A stretch of 64,000 bases of DNA from Gammaproteobacteria bacterium (GTDB taxonomy: Bacteria; Pseudomonadota; Gammaproteobacteria; Steroidobacterales; Woeseiaceae): positions 1 through 64,000 of the forward strand of contig JAOTZC010000011.1 of the NCBI GenBank assembly GCA_029861535.1, given 5' to 3'. Shown piece by piece: positions 8,719-18,471 of the stretch; the first letter of the stretch is position 1; every line of letters starts with the position of its first letter. Both the position numbers and the translations under genes were made by a program. The notes under the pieces are model-generated. The model worked only from the letters and a program-made list of their open reading frames with translations, did not search any database and had not been told where the DNA came from.

Positions 8719-10052
8719 GCTTCAAAAATAAACTACGCTCATTTGTCCTAAATTTGGTCTTTAGCAATGCGTATCTAAACGTTCGACGCTGGCTGACCGA
8801 GCTGCGTCGCAAGCTTGGCGGGCGCCCCCATACAGTGTCGATATTCATCGAGCTCGATGACCCATATTCGTATCTATTGTGCAGCTATCTGCATGAATTC
8901 AAAGATCACTACAATGTCGAGTTGCAGCTGTTCTTGACCGAAGCTATCAAGGATGGGTTTCGCCCGGCACCACAGCTCTATCCGGAGTATGCGTTGCTCG
9001 ATAGTCGGCGGCTGGCGCGCGAGCTCGGCATCCCGTTCTTGGATCGTGGCGGCAGCCCTCCGGTCGAGCATCGACGTGCATTACTCGACGCGCTCGCGTC
9101 ACGGCAATCAAGCGACGATCTCGATGAAGAACTGATACAGGCCATAACGGCATATTGGCGTGGGGATTCGGAGGCCGTCGCGAGGCGATCCGAAGAAGCG
9201 ACTGGCACTGGTGGCGCCGACGAAATGCTGAAAAGAAATCAGCAACGCTTAGTCCGACTGGGGCACTACAACACGGCAATGATGCATTACGGCGGTGAGT
9301 GGTATTGGGGCGTGGATCGATTGCATTATCTGGCCGATCGACTCGATAGCCTCGGTGCGGCGCGAGAGCCTGGGCTCGCACCACGGATCGCGTCGATTCG
9401 CCAAGTGATGCAAGCCAACCTCCCGGTTAAACCACTGGCAGCGGCCAGGGAGCTCCCGCCGCTCGAATTATTTTATTCGTTTCGAAGCCCGTACTCGTAT
9501 CTTTCGCTGACCCGCACGTTTGAGATTGCAGATGCGTTCGGCGTTACGATCAAGATTCGGCCCGTTATGCCGATGGTGATGCGCGGCATGCAAGTACCGC
9601 GGTCCAAGCTGCTTTACATCGCAACGGACGCAAGCCGCGAGGCGCATCGCCGCGGCATTCCGTTCGGCAAAATGTCGGACCCGGTCGGCCCTGGCATCGA
9701 ACGATTGATGGCAGTCTTTGATTACGCTAAGGCGGAGCGTCGCGAACGCGAATTCGTGCTGCACGCCGGCATAGCGATCTGGAGCAAGGCGATGGATGTC
9801 ACGACTGATGAGGGATTGCGCAAAATCACGGGACGAGTCGGCCTTTTCTGGCCGGAAGTATTGGCGTCGCTGGAAAATGACAGCTGGCGGCAGCGTGCCG
9901 AGAAAAATCGTGCGGCGATGATGGGTTCGGGTTCTTGGGGTGTGCCGACGGTACGTATCGGCGACTGGGTTTGTTGGGGCCAGGATCGCGACTGGCTAAT
10001 CGCAAGACATCTCGAGGAATTGTGTGACAGTGGAGACGGGATATTGATATGA
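8715..10052 (+). CDS. Double DsbA-fold (HCCA isomerase-like) protein
   Basis: 445 residues containing two copies of a DsbA-like thioredoxin fold of the 2-hydroxychromene-2-carboxylate isomerase type. Each begins with a beta strand and the S/D-P-Y-SYL signature: IELDDPYSYL near residue 47 and YSFRSPYSYLSL near residue 255. Each ends with a cis-proline-like loop (the second is WGVPTVRIGDWVCWGQDR). Neither copy has a CxxC pair, so a glutathione-dependent isomerase/transferase-type activity is likelier than disulfide exchange. The TTG start overlaps the ATL stop. Confidence 0.75.
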   Translation: MSFKNKLRSFVLNLVFSNAYLNVRRWLTELRRKLGGRPHTVSIFIELDDPYSYLLCSYLHEFKDHYNVELQLFLTEAIKDGFRPAPQLYPEYALLDSRRLARELGIPFLDRGGSPPVEHRRALLDALASRQSSDDLDEELIQAITAYWRGDSEAVARRSEEATGTGGADEMLKRNQQRLVRLGHYNTAMMHYGGEWYWGVDRLHYLADRLDSLGAAREPGLAPRIASIRQVMQANLPVKPLAAARELPPLELFYSFRSPYSYLSLTRTFEIADAFGVTIKIRPVMPMVMRGMQVPRSKLLYIATDASREAHRRGIPFGKMSDPVGPGIERLMAVFDYAKAERREREFVLHAGIAIWSKAMDVTTDEGLRKITGRVGLFWPEVLASLENDSWRQRAEKNRAAMMGSGSWGVPTVRIGDWVCWGQDRDWLIARHLEELCDSGDGILI

Positions 10053-10076
10053 CGGAATTGATAGGACGACACTGAT

Positions 10077-10577
10077 ATGACCACCGTCTTGTTTTCTCAT
10101 GGCCAGGAGAGTGGCCCGTGGGGCACGAAAATCCGTGCGATGGCAGATCTTGTCAAATCGAGAGGCTGCGCGGCCGACAGTATCGACTACCAGGGCATCG
10201 CTGATCCAACCGAGCGCGTCAACAAACTGCTTGCCGTGGCGGCGGATATCGACGACCCGTTGATACTCGTGGGATCTAGTATGGGCGGATATGTCGCGAC
10301 GGCGGCAGCCGAGGCATTGGGTGCAGCAGGGCTGTTCGTGCTGGCGCCAGCCTACTATATGCCCGGATTTGAGGCGCTGACGCCGGAGCCGCCCAGCATG
10401 CCAATTTGCATTGTGCACGGCTGGCGTGATGATATTGTGCCGGTTGAAAACAGTATTCGTTTCGCTAGAAACTGTCGGGCCGAATTGCACCTGATCGACG
10501 GCGACCACCGGTTAACGTCGAATATTGAAGAAATCAGTGGCTACCTGACGGCATTTGTCGAGCGCATATCAAGATGA
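10077..10577 (+). CDS. Small alpha/beta hydrolase (YqiA/RBBP9-like)
   Basis: 166 residues with a complete small serine-hydrolase core: SHGQESG at the N-terminus, nucleophile elbow GSSMGG, acid-bearing HGWRDDIVP and C-terminal GDHRL histidine. Length and motif order match the YqiA/UPF0227 group of cytosolic esterases. It is 24 nt after the double DsbA-fold gene, probably in the same transcription unit. Confidence 0.8.
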   Translation: MTTVLFSHGQESGPWGTKIRAMADLVKSRGCAADSIDYQGIADPTERVNKLLAVAADIDDPLILVGSSMGGYVATAAAEALGAAGLFVLAPAYYMPGFEALTPEPPSMPICIVHGWRDDIVPVENSIRFARNCRAELHLIDGDHRLTSNIEEISGYLTAFVERISR

Positions 10578-10642
10578 GCAAGACAAAATAACAACGCGAC
10601 AGACGGCCTGGCGAGTCCATCGAAGAAATTGGGAGGAAAACT

Positions 10643-10972
10643 ATGAGGTATCTATTTTTAGCCATTTGCTTGGCGTTTGTAGGCTGTGGAGGGTCATCCG
10701 ACGACGCCACGGGGTCGGACGTTGCTGACAAAATGGACGACGCGGCCGATGCGGCAGTTGAAGCTGCCGGCGATGCTACGGACGCGGCTGGCGATGCTAT
10801 GGAGGCCGCCGGCGACGCAGCTGGTGATGCTATGGATGCGGCTGGCGACATGGTCAAGGACGGCGAAGATGCGCTCGGCGATGCCTATCATGACGCGCTG
10901 GATAAGGCAGAAGACGCCGAAGATCAGATCATGGACAAGAAAGACGAGCTCGACGACGCGCTCGACAACTAG
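10643..10972 (+). CDS. Alanine/aspartate-repeat lipoprotein
   Basis: 109 residues. A lipobox (AFVGC) is followed by an almost pure Ala/Asp/Gly/Met/Glu sequence of imperfect AAGDA-type 7-11-residue repeats (about residues 30-75) and then charged helix. The mature protein should be one long, highly acidic amphipathic helix, like entericidin- or LEA-type small lipoproteins. A ribosome-binding site GGGAGGAAAA precedes the ATG. No specific function can be given. Confidence 0.7.
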   Translation: MRYLFLAICLAFVGCGGSSDDATGSDVADKMDDAADAAVEAAGDATDAAGDAMEAAGDAAGDAMDAAGDMVKDGEDALGDAYHDALDKAEDAEDQIMDKKDELDDALDN

Positions 10973-11015
10973 ATCTGTCCGATCACGCCCATATTTTTGG
11001 GTAGACTGACTCGCC

Positions 11016-13496
11016 ATGAACATTGCGGGTCTCATTGCCCGTCCGCTGTACTGGCTGGCGGGCAAAATCTTTTCGATATGGGCCCGGCCGGCGATCCAAC
11101 CCGATTCCCCGGCCGATCTCTACACATTCTCGGATGCCGCAGTTTGCTACGTGTTGGAGACTGGCGGACTTGCTGACCACCTGGCGCTGGAGCGTGCCTG
11201 CTCGCGTGCAGGCATGCCATCGCCGACAAGCTCACTGCATTACGGCGACATTCGGGAGTCGAAAAGTGTCGTTACCTTGCGGCACAAAGAGGGATTTTTC
11301 GCGCGTCGTCCGTCGCGCACGGGATCGCGGCGCCTGCGCCGCTTGATCGACGCTTCCGGCGGCGAAAACCAACAGGAACTGCTACTAATCCCGGTTGCGA
11401 TCTATTGGGGTCGCTCGCCTGACAAAGAGCGTTCGGTATTCAAGCTGTTGTTTTCGGAAAACTGGGAAGTCGTCGGCCGTACGCGCAAATTTTTCACGAC
11501 GATATTTCAGGGCCGCAATACACTGTTGCGATTTAGCCATGCGTTGCCGATTAGTTCGATCGTATCCGATGGGCTTGAACCATCGGTCGCATTTCGCAAA
11601 GTGTCGCGCATACTGCGGGTTCACTTCAGGCAGCGACGTGCGGCAACGCTCGGCCCCGATCTCTCGCATCGACGCACACTAGTCAACCAAGTGTTGATGG
11701 CGCCAGCCGTGCAGAAAGTCATTGCAGCTGAGGGAGGCGGTGACGCCGAAGCACTGGAAAAATCGCAGCGGCAGGCGCGTAAGTATGCGCTTGAAATCGC
11801 CGCAGATATTTCCTATCCGACAATTCGAATCGTAGAGCGGTTTCTGAAGTGGTTGTGGAATCGAATTTACGATGGTATCGAACTCAGTCATGTTGAACGC
11901 GTGCACGAAGTCGCAAAGAACAAGGAGGTTATTTACGTACCGTGTCATCGCAGCCACTTTGACTACCTGTTGCTTGGTTACATCGTCTATGAAGAGGGGC
12001 TGCACATTCCACACGTTGCGGCCGGTATTAATCTGAATATGCCGATTGTTGGGCCAATACTGCGGCGCGGTGGCGCATTCTTTCTGCGCCGAAGCTTCAA
12101 AGGTAACCGTCTTTACGCTGCGGTTTTCGATGCCTATCTGCAAAAAATTTTGGCACGCGGTTATTCAATCGAGTATTTCGTCGAAGGCGGCCGCAGTCGT
12201 ACCGGTCGCCTGCTGTCGCCGAAAGGCGGCATGCTGGTAATGACCGTCAACTCATATATCGAAGAACCGAAACGCCCCGTCGTATTCGTGCCGATTTACT
12301 TCGGCTATGAAAAGCTGATTGAAGGCGACTCGTTTATCAGCGAGTTAGGAGGTGCAAAAAAACAGAAGGAATCGCTATTCGGCCTCATTCGTTCGATTAA
12401 GTCCCTGCGCGAGAATTTTGGCAAGGTTTACGTGAACATTGGCAAGCCCATCGAGCTTGAAGCGATGCTAGATGCGTCGCAGCCGGATTGGCGTGATGCC
12501 GCTAACGGTGGCGGCGAACGGCCGGATTGGATCGGCGGTATCATCGACAAGCTGGGCGTCGAGATCATGAACGGCATCAATGCGGCGGCTGCCGTTACAC
12601 CGATTAGCTTGCTGGCCTATGCGTTGCTTGCGACGCCGAAGCAAAAGATCGGCCTTGACGAGCTTCGTCGACAACTTCAGCTTAGTGTCGACCTGCTAAC
12701 GCGGTTCCGCTATTCGGATTCGGTAACGATTCCAGACATGACACCGGATGAAATCATCGCGCATGGTGAGCGCCTGGACGTCATCGGCCGCTCGTCACAC
12801 CCGATGGGCGAGGTCATTAACATGACCGAACACACAGCCGTGTTGATGACGTATTTCAGAAACAATATCTTGCACTTGCTGGCGGTGCCGGCGTCAGTCG
12901 CCTGTTGTTTCATCCAGGGCCGACAACTCGAACATGCGGAACTGCAGCGGTTGATTCGTTTGATTTACCCGTTCATGAGAAAAGAGCTGTGCCTGAAGTG
13001 GGATTACTCACATATTGATGACGTAACAACGGAAGCAATTGAAGCGTTAATTGACTTGGGCATACTGACTCGCGGCCGCAACAAGAAAATGCTCGAACGA
13101 CCACCCGCTGGATCTGAGAAGGCGTATCAGTTGCTGATGCTTGGGCAGTCGATGGTACCGATGCTGCAGCGCTTCTACCTGGTTGTCGCGCTGTTGATTC
13201 GAAACGGCTCGGGCACACTGTCACGTGCGCGCCTCGAGACGCTTTGCCAACAAAGTGCCGAACGGCTATCAATAATCTACGGCTTGCATTCGCCGGACTT
13301 TTTCAACAAGGCGTTGTTTCATGACTTCATTCGCAAATTGCAGGAACAAGAAGTTCTACGCAGAAACGCTGACGGCAAACTGGAGTTTGATCAAGACGTC
13401 GTAGGTATCGGTGCAGATGCCCGTCTGGTGCTGGGTGAGGAGATCCGTCATTCGATCTTGTCACTGACAGTCGTCGAGGGTCGTGGTGACGCATGA
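11016..13496 (+). CDS. plsB: Glycerol-3-phosphate 1-O-acyltransferase
   Basis: 826 residues, the normal length of PlsB. It shows the acyltransferase blocks in order: CHRSHFD near residue 310 (catalytic His/Asp), the GGAFFLRRSFKGN block, FVEGGRSRTGR near 390, and PVVFVPIYFGYE. PlsB is an inner-membrane enzyme that acylates sn-glycerol-3-phosphate at position 1, the first step of phospholipid synthesis. It ends in an ATGA overlap with trhO. Confidence 0.96.
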   Translation: MNIAGLIARPLYWLAGKIFSIWARPAIQPDSPADLYTFSDAAVCYVLETGGLADHLALERACSRAGMPSPTSSLHYGDIRESKSVVTLRHKEGFFARRPSRTGSRRLRRLIDASGGENQQELLLIPVAIYWGRSPDKERSVFKLLFSENWEVVGRTRKFFTTIFQGRNTLLRFSHALPISSIVSDGLEPSVAFRKVSRILRVHFRQRRAATLGPDLSHRRTLVNQVLMAPAVQKVIAAEGGGDAEALEKSQRQARKYALEIAADISYPTIRIVERFLKWLWNRIYDGIELSHVERVHEVAKNKEVIYVPCHRSHFDYLLLGYIVYEEGLHIPHVAAGINLNMPIVGPILRRGGAFFLRRSFKGNRLYAAVFDAYLQKILARGYSIEYFVEGGRSRTGRLLSPKGGMLVMTVNSYIEEPKRPVVFVPIYFGYEKLIEGDSFISELGGAKKQKESLFGLIRSIKSLRENFGKVYVNIGKPIELEAMLDASQPDWRDAANGGGERPDWIGGIIDKLGVEIMNGINAAAAVTPISLLAYALLATPKQKIGLDELRRQLQLSVDLLTRFRYSDSVTIPDMTPDEIIAHGERLDVIGRSSHPMGEVINMTEHTAVLMTYFRNNILHLLAVPASVACCFIQGRQLEHAELQRLIRLIYPFMRKELCLKWDYSHIDDVTTEAIEALIDLGILTRGRNKKMLERPPAGSEKAYQLLMLGQSMVPMLQRFYLVVALLIRNGSGTLSRARLETLCQQSAERLSIIYGLHSPDFFNKALFHDFIRKLQEQEVLRRNADGKLEFDQDVVGIGADARLVLGEEIRHSILSLTVVEGRGDA

Positions 13497-14425
13497 AGGT
13501 CGTCGCGTTCTACCGATTTCTCGATCTCGAGGATATTGATTCCTTTCGCGTTGATTTGCTCGCCGAATGTAGAAAACGATCGCTGCTTGGCACGATACTG
13601 ATCGCCACCGAGGGCTTTAACGGCACGCTCGCCGGCCGTGAGGGCGCAATATCTGATGTTTTGATGTGGATCGAGAAACGCCTGTCGCTCGACAAACCTA
13701 TAGACGCACGCTGGACGAACGCCGAACGGGCGCCGTTTCGGCGCATGCGTGTGCCGTTGAAAAAAGAAATTGTCACATTGGGGCGGCCTGATATCCGCCC
13801 GCAGGAAAAGTCCGGCTCATACGTCGAGCCCGAAGATTGGAATAGGTTTATCGACGATCCTGATGTATTAGTTATCGACACGCGTAATCACTACGAAGTC
13901 GAGGTTGGTACATTTCCTCGTGCGATCGACCCGGGCACTGACAGTTTTCGGCAATTTGCGAATTTCGCGGAAAAGCTCGCTGACGATCTTGCCAACGAGC
14001 TCGGCGAGTCCTCGAAAGATAAACGCATTGCAATGTTTTGCACCGGCGGCATTCGTTGTGAGAAGGCTACCGCGTTGATGCTCGAACTGGGATTCAATGA
14101 TGTGCATCATTTGCATGGGGGAATTCTAAAATACCTGCAAAACGTGCCGGAGGAACACAATCGCTGGGACGGCGAATGCTTTGTCTTCGACACACGGGTC
14201 GCCGTTGATCGCGATCTGGCGGAAGGCGGCTACGTGCAATGTCATGCGTGCCGCCGACCATTATCCAGTGAAGACTTGCTCTCGCCGAACTACCGCGAAG
14301 GAGTCTCATGTCCGCAGTGCATCAACGAACTGGACCCGGAGCGTGCCAAGCGCTTGGAAGAACGGCGTAAGCAAGTGGCGCTGGCCGCCGAGCGTGGCGA
14401 TAAACATATTGGACCACAGGATTAA
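13493..14425 (+). CDS. trhO: tRNA uridine(34) hydroxylase, rhodanese family
   Basis: 310 residues: N-terminal YceA-type domain (VAFYRF, then GTILIATEGFNGTLAG), a central rhodanese domain with catalytic loop FCTGGIRCEKA near residue 180, and a C-terminal cysteine-rich tail with CHACRRPL and CPQC pairs. TrhO (YceA) makes 5-hydroxyuridine at tRNA position 34 using oxygen. The gene is coupled to plsB and converges on copB, overlapping its 3' end by 4 nt. Confidence 0.93.
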   Translation: MKVVAFYRFLDLEDIDSFRVDLLAECRKRSLLGTILIATEGFNGTLAGREGAISDVLMWIEKRLSLDKPIDARWTNAERAPFRRMRVPLKKEIVTLGRPDIRPQEKSGSYVEPEDWNRFIDDPDVLVIDTRNHYEVEVGTFPRAIDPGTDSFRQFANFAEKLADDLANELGESSKDKRIAMFCTGGIRCEKATALMLELGFNDVHHLHGGILKYLQNVPEEHNRWDGECFVFDTRVAVDRDLAEGGYVQCHACRRPLSSEDLLSPNYREGVSCPQCINELDPERAKRLEERRKQVALAAERGDKHIGPQD

Positions 14426-15102
14426 AACCAGAATCTGACGCCGGCTATCAATGTTGTGTCGCTGGTATCCTGTCCCAGCGCACGAATAATGTCCGCTGTG
14501 TCTCCGAAACTTCGCTGCCACTCAGCGCCAAGGTACGGCGCGAACCTTCGCGAAAATTCGTAACGCAAGCGCAAGCCAATCGCAAGTTCGGTAAGACCAC
14601 TGCCGACACGAATTTCCGGTACGTCCTGAAAGGCAACGTTGATCTCCGCGCGCGGCTGCAGAATCAGTTGCTCGTTCAGCAAGAAATCACGTTCAAACTC
14701 CCCCCGGAACGACAAATCACCATCGTCCGATAGAAACGCGGTGGCTTCCATTTCAACGCGGTAAGGCGCCATTCCCTGAATTCCGGCAACGGCCGCCGCA
14801 ACGTCGCTATCGTCGAAATCAGCAAGTCGAATGCCAAACTGTAAATCGAAATAGGCGGTCCATGCGCGATTATAGAGAAGCTGTAGCTCCGCACGCTCCG
14901 CGGCGCCGCCGTCGAGCTCACCTTCGGTTTTTAGGCGAAACGCATGGTAGTCGCCGCCGTACCCGGTCTGCACGTCCCACAGCGTGTTATTCGAATCGTC
15001 GCGGTATTCGAGTCGCTCAACCTGCACAAAGCCGTATCGGGTCTCTGCCGATACGCTTGAGTAAATGGCAACACCGATCAGTGCCACCAAAACTCGGTTC
15101 AT
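14422..15102 (-). CDS. copB: Outer-membrane copper resistance protein B
   Basis: 226 residues: signal peptide (cleavage near VSA), a short mature start (YGFVQVERLEYR) and repeated amphipathic strands ending in aromatic GVRFWF, typical of an outer-membrane barrel. The blocks WDVQTGYGGDYHAF and TEGELDGG match CopB. It usually works with CopA in periplasmic copper sequestration or detoxification. It starts within the end of copA, so the order is copA-copB on the minus strand. The long Met/His-rich linker of many CopB proteins is absent here. Confidence 0.9.
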   Translation of the reverse strand: MNRVLVALIGVAIYSSVSAETRYGFVQVERLEYRDDSNNTLWDVQTGYGGDYHAFRLKTEGELDGGAAERAELQLLYNRAWTAYFDLQFGIRLADFDDSDVAAAVAGIQGMAPYRVEMEATAFLSDDGDLSFRGEFERDFLLNEQLILQPRAEINVAFQDVPEIRVGSGLTELAIGLRLRYEFSRRFAPYLGAEWQRSFGDTADIIRALGQDTSDTTLIAGVRFWF

Positions 15103-16745
15103 GCTGCGTTACCGCCAGGCGCGACGCGCACCGCACGCATCATGCCAGCTTTCATGTGATATAAGAGGTGACAGTGAAACGCCCACAAACCCGGTTCATC
15201 CGCAGTGATATCAACCATGAGTCGCTCAGCTGGTTTCAAGACGACAGTATGCTTACGTGGATTGAACGCGCCATTACCGGTCACAAGCTCGACGTACATG
15301 CCGTGCAAGTGTATGGGGTGAGACATCATCGTATCGTTGACCAAGACCATGCGCAGGCGTTCGCCGTAGTCGAATTCGATCGGGCCTTTAACTTCAGAAA
15401 ACTTGATACCGTCAAACGACCACATATAGCGGTGCATATTGCCAGTCAGGTGCAATTCCATCGTGCGGCCCGGATTGCGTGGGTCTTTATTCCGGCTGGT
15501 ACTTTTTAGGTCGGCATAACGCAAGGTTTTGTGCGCGACATTTTCGAGACCAATGCCTGGATGATTTAGCCGATTCATCGGCATCTCGGCGATATTGGCA
15601 ACGCCGGGTCCGCGACGATGATTGTGTTCGACCTTCGGCATGTGACGCGCGTGGTCAGCCATCTCACCGTGATTCATGCCCATGTCCATCATCGTTAGTT
15701 GTGGCGGCTCACGCAGAGACGGCACGTCGGCCTGCAAGCCTGGCCGGGTTGTCAGCGTGCCGCGCACATAGCCGCTGCGATCCATCGATTCAGCCATGAT
15801 CGTGTATGCGCCGTCGCCAGGCATTACGACAACATCGTAGGTCTCGGCCGTACCAATTTGGAATTCGTCGACGTCGATGGGTTCTACGTATTGGCCGTCA
15901 GCTTGAACAACCGTCATTGTGAGCCCGGGAATGCGTACATTGTAGAACGACATCGCAGAGCCATTGATAAAGCGCAGGCGAATGCGTTCACCAGCCTTGA
16001 ATAATCCGGTCCAGTTGCCGTCCGAATTGCGGCCGTTCATCAGATACGTATAGGTTGCACCAGTGACATCCGCGATATCAGTTTTTGACATGCGCACCTG
16101 CGCCCATTCGTCGAGCACACCTTGGCCTGCGTGACGATTAAGATTGTAATAATCTTCGCCCACTTTTAGATTTGCCAGGACCCGATGTGGATCCTCAAAC
16201 GTCCAGTCGGATAACAGCACAACAAATTCACGGTCGAAATCGACGGGATCCTTATCGGCCGGATCGATAATCAATGGCCCGTAGACGCCGGTTTGTTCCT
16301 GCAAGTCCGAATGGCTGTGATACCAATAAGTACCGTTTTGGCGAACGTCAAATTCGTACCGGTACGTAGTTCCAGCTCGGATACCGTCAAAACTCAGGCC
16401 TGGCACGCCGTCCATGTTGGTTGGAAGTAACAATCCGTGCCAGTGAATCGAGGAACTTTCTGCGAGTTTGTTGGTGACATTTAGTACGACTCGTTGCCCT
16501 TCTCTTAGGCGAACGAGTGGCCCAGGCACTGAGCCGTTAATGCCAGTGGCCGTTGCTCGTCGATCGCCCAGTATGATGGGCGTGTTGCCGATCGTTAGGT
16601 CCCAGATGTCACGAACGACATCGTCGTGTCCGAGGCTGGCGCCTTGCAATGCCCACGTCGGTAACGGCAGGGTGGCGCAAAGGCCACCGGCGCTTGCAAT
16701 CTTAAAAGTCTGTGCAATGAACTCGCGACGGGACTTACGCATCAA
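15099..16745 (-). CDS. copA: Multicopper oxidase, copper resistance protein A
   Basis: 548 residues. A twin-arginine signal (SRREFIAQTFK) is followed by three cupredoxin domains. Copper ligands are visible as HWHG, WYHSHS, HPIHLHG and HCHLLYH. A Met/His-rich stretch (MGMNHGEMADHARHMP, about residue 355) is the CopA copper-binding insert. It is a periplasmic Cu(I) oxidase. The start at 16745 overlaps the end of the DUF465 gene; a second ATG at 16742 is equally possible. Confidence 0.95.
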   Translation of the reverse strand: MMRKSRREFIAQTFKIASAGGLCATLPLPTWALQGASLGHDDVVRDIWDLTIGNTPIILGDRRATATGINGSVPGPLVRLREGQRVVLNVTNKLAESSSIHWHGLLLPTNMDGVPGLSFDGIRAGTTYRYEFDVRQNGTYWYHSHSDLQEQTGVYGPLIIDPADKDPVDFDREFVVLLSDWTFEDPHRVLANLKVGEDYYNLNRHAGQGVLDEWAQVRMSKTDIADVTGATYTYLMNGRNSDGNWTGLFKAGERIRLRFINGSAMSFYNVRIPGLTMTVVQADGQYVEPIDVDEFQIGTAETYDVVVMPGDGAYTIMAESMDRSGYVRGTLTTRPGLQADVPSLREPPQLTMMDMGMNHGEMADHARHMPKVEHNHRRGPGVANIAEMPMNRLNHPGIGLENVAHKTLRYADLKSTSRNKDPRNPGRTMELHLTGNMHRYMWSFDGIKFSEVKGPIEFDYGERLRMVLVNDTMMSHPIHLHGMYVELVTGNGAFNPRKHTVVLKPAERLMVDITADEPGLWAFHCHLLYHMKAGMMRAVRVAPGGNAA

Positions 16746-16950
16746 GATCCGGAATCAACTCGCTTTCCAACGAGGCAATCATATCTTTCAACAAGAGTTT
16801 GCGTTTCTTTAGGCGGCGAATGCGTAATTGATCCACCATGGGGTCGTGTTGCAGTCGATCGATAAGGTAGTCGAGGTCTCTGTGACTGACGCGCAACTCT
16901 TTGAGTCGCTCAAGCTGCCTAAACGTATTAGTTTCGACTTTGTCGGTCAT
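16735..16950 (-). CDS. YdcH-like DUF465 protein
   Basis: 71 residues, all helical and charged, with HRDLDYLIDRLQ and RLKKRKLLLKDMIASLE, the DUF465 signature. Members are small cytosolic proteins of unknown role. It lies 12 nt after cysQ on the same strand and overlaps the copA start by 11 nt. Confidence 0.85.
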   Translation of the reverse strand: MTDKVETNTFRQLERLKELRVSHRDLDYLIDRLQHDPMVDQLRIRRLKKRKLLLKDMIASLESELIPDLDA

Positions 16951-16962
16951 ATGCAGGTCATG

Positions 16963-17766
16963 CTACTCGCCGTCGGGCAGCAGCGCCAGCCAATCGCGAT
17001 CGGCGGCGCCGATGACGATAAACCACGGATTTAGAATGTCTTCTTTCTTATTATAGGACAATGGTTTGCCATCAAGTTCGACGACCGAACCGCCGGCTTG
17101 TTCGACAACGGCCTGTGCGGCTGCGGTATCCCACTCGGACGTTAAGCCCAGGCGCGGATAGACATCGGCACCGCCTTCTGCGACAACACAGAATTTCAGC
17201 GAACTGCCCATAGGCACGAGGTCGAATTTTCCGAGATTGTCGAGATAAGCGTCGAGACTCGCGCCGCGATGCGAGCGACTGCCGACAACGCGAGCCGGTT
17301 CGCTTACGGTCTCGGCTACGCGAATTGTTTTAGCCGCGCTTCCATCTTCACGACGTTCGGCGCCATACCCTTCGCAGCCGAGGTAGGTTTTTTTCTGCAC
17401 CGGAACGCGCACAACGCCAAATACCGGTCGGTGGTTTTCGATGAGTGCAATGTTGACCGTAAATTCGCCGTTGCGATTAACGAACTCCTTCGTGCCGTCA
17501 AGCGGATCGATTAACCAGTAACGCCGCCATCGGCGGCGCTCGGCAAAATCGGGCAAGCCTTCTTCTTCGGATATGATTGGAATGAGCGGCGTTAATACCG
17601 CGAGCCCTGCTACGATAATCTTGTGTGATGCAAGATCTGCCTGCGTTAGCGGCGATTCGTCTTCTTTACTTTGAACGTCAAAGTCAGTGGCGTAAACTTC
17701 AAGGATCCTGTCGCCGGCCTCCGAGGCCAGTGCAATTACAGGTTCGATAAGCTCTCGATAATTCAT
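16963..17766 (-). CDS. cysQ: 3'(2'),5'-bisphosphate nucleotidase CysQ
   Basis: 267 residues of the inositol-monophosphatase fold. The metal-binding motifs are SEEE near residue 68, WLIDPLDGTKEF near 86-97 and SEWDTAAAQAV near 215. CysQ hydrolyses 3'-phosphoadenosine 5'-phosphate from sulfate assimilation. It is divergent from the HAD gene at 17808, leaving only 41 nt for both promoters. Confidence 0.94.
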   Translation of the reverse strand: MNYRELIEPVIALASEAGDRILEVYATDFDVQSKEDESPLTQADLASHKIIVAGLAVLTPLIPIISEEEGLPDFAERRRWRRYWLIDPLDGTKEFVNRNGEFTVNIALIENHRPVFGVVRVPVQKKTYLGCEGYGAERREDGSAAKTIRVAETVSEPARVVGSRSHRGASLDAYLDNLGKFDLVPMGSSLKFCVVAEGGADVYPRLGLTSEWDTAAAQAVVEQAGGSVVELDGKPLSYNKKEDILNPWFIVIGAADRDWLALLPDGE

Positions 17767-17807
17767 CCGTTCATCCTATTGGCAGACAGGTCGCGCAGTA
17801 TAAAACA

Positions 17808-18470
17808 GTGAAAATTGATCCCAAAGTAGCCCTCGAGAGTTGCGAGACGCTGATGCTCGATATGGATGGCACCATTCTCGACCTCGCCTTTGACAACTTC
17901 ATGTGGTTGCATCATGTTCCAGAGCGATATGCGGCCGACAATAATATCGAACTCGATGAGGCCCGCACTCGACTGTATTCCAAATTTCGCGAAATGCAGG
18001 GCCAGCTCGAGTGGTACTGCCTGGACCACTGGAGTGACTTTTTGGGTCTCGATATTGCTGGCCTGCACCGCGAACAAAACCACCGTATCGACTACCTGCC
18101 GGGCGCGAAGGGCTTCCTGAGGGCCGTGCAAGAGTACGATATTCGAATATTGATGGTAACCAATTCCCACAAAGATACGCTTGAGATCAAAGACGAGGTG
18201 ACCGGCGTGACCGAGCATTTCGATGGCATCTACAGCTCGCATACGTTCGGTGTGCCGAAGGAAAGCCAGAAATTCTGGGAGGCATTGCAGCAAAAAGAGG
18301 GCTTCGATCCAGCGACCACGCTGTTCATCGACGACACGGCACATGTGCTCGACAGCGCTCACGAATACGGCGTCTCCATGCTTGTCGAGATAACCCACCC
18401 GGATACCTCCGAACCAGAAAGAGAGATCGGCAAATACCCGAGTGTCAAGGGTTTGCGAGAGTTACTCTAG
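17808..18470 (+). CDS. HAD-family GMP/IMP nucleotidase (YrfG-like)
   Basis: 220 residues with HAD motif I DMDGTILD (about 18-25), motif II NS in VTNSHKDTL and motif III/IV FIDDTAHVLD. The helical cap and the WLHHVPERYA block match the YrfG subfamily of purine 5'-nucleotidases. The GTG start at 17808 is used. The stop codon is followed by one base and then the left arm of a hairpin-core element. Confidence 0.88.
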   Translation: MKIDPKVALESCETLMLDMDGTILDLAFDNFMWLHHVPERYAADNNIELDEARTRLYSKFREMQGQLEWYCLDHWSDFLGLDIAGLHREQNHRIDYLPGAKGFLRAVQEYDIRILMVTNSHKDTLEIKDEVTGVTEHFDGIYSSHTFGVPKESQKFWEALQQKEGFDPATTLFIDDTAHVLDSAHEYGVSMLVEITHPDTSEPEREIGKYPSVKGLRELL

Positions 18471-18471
18471 T

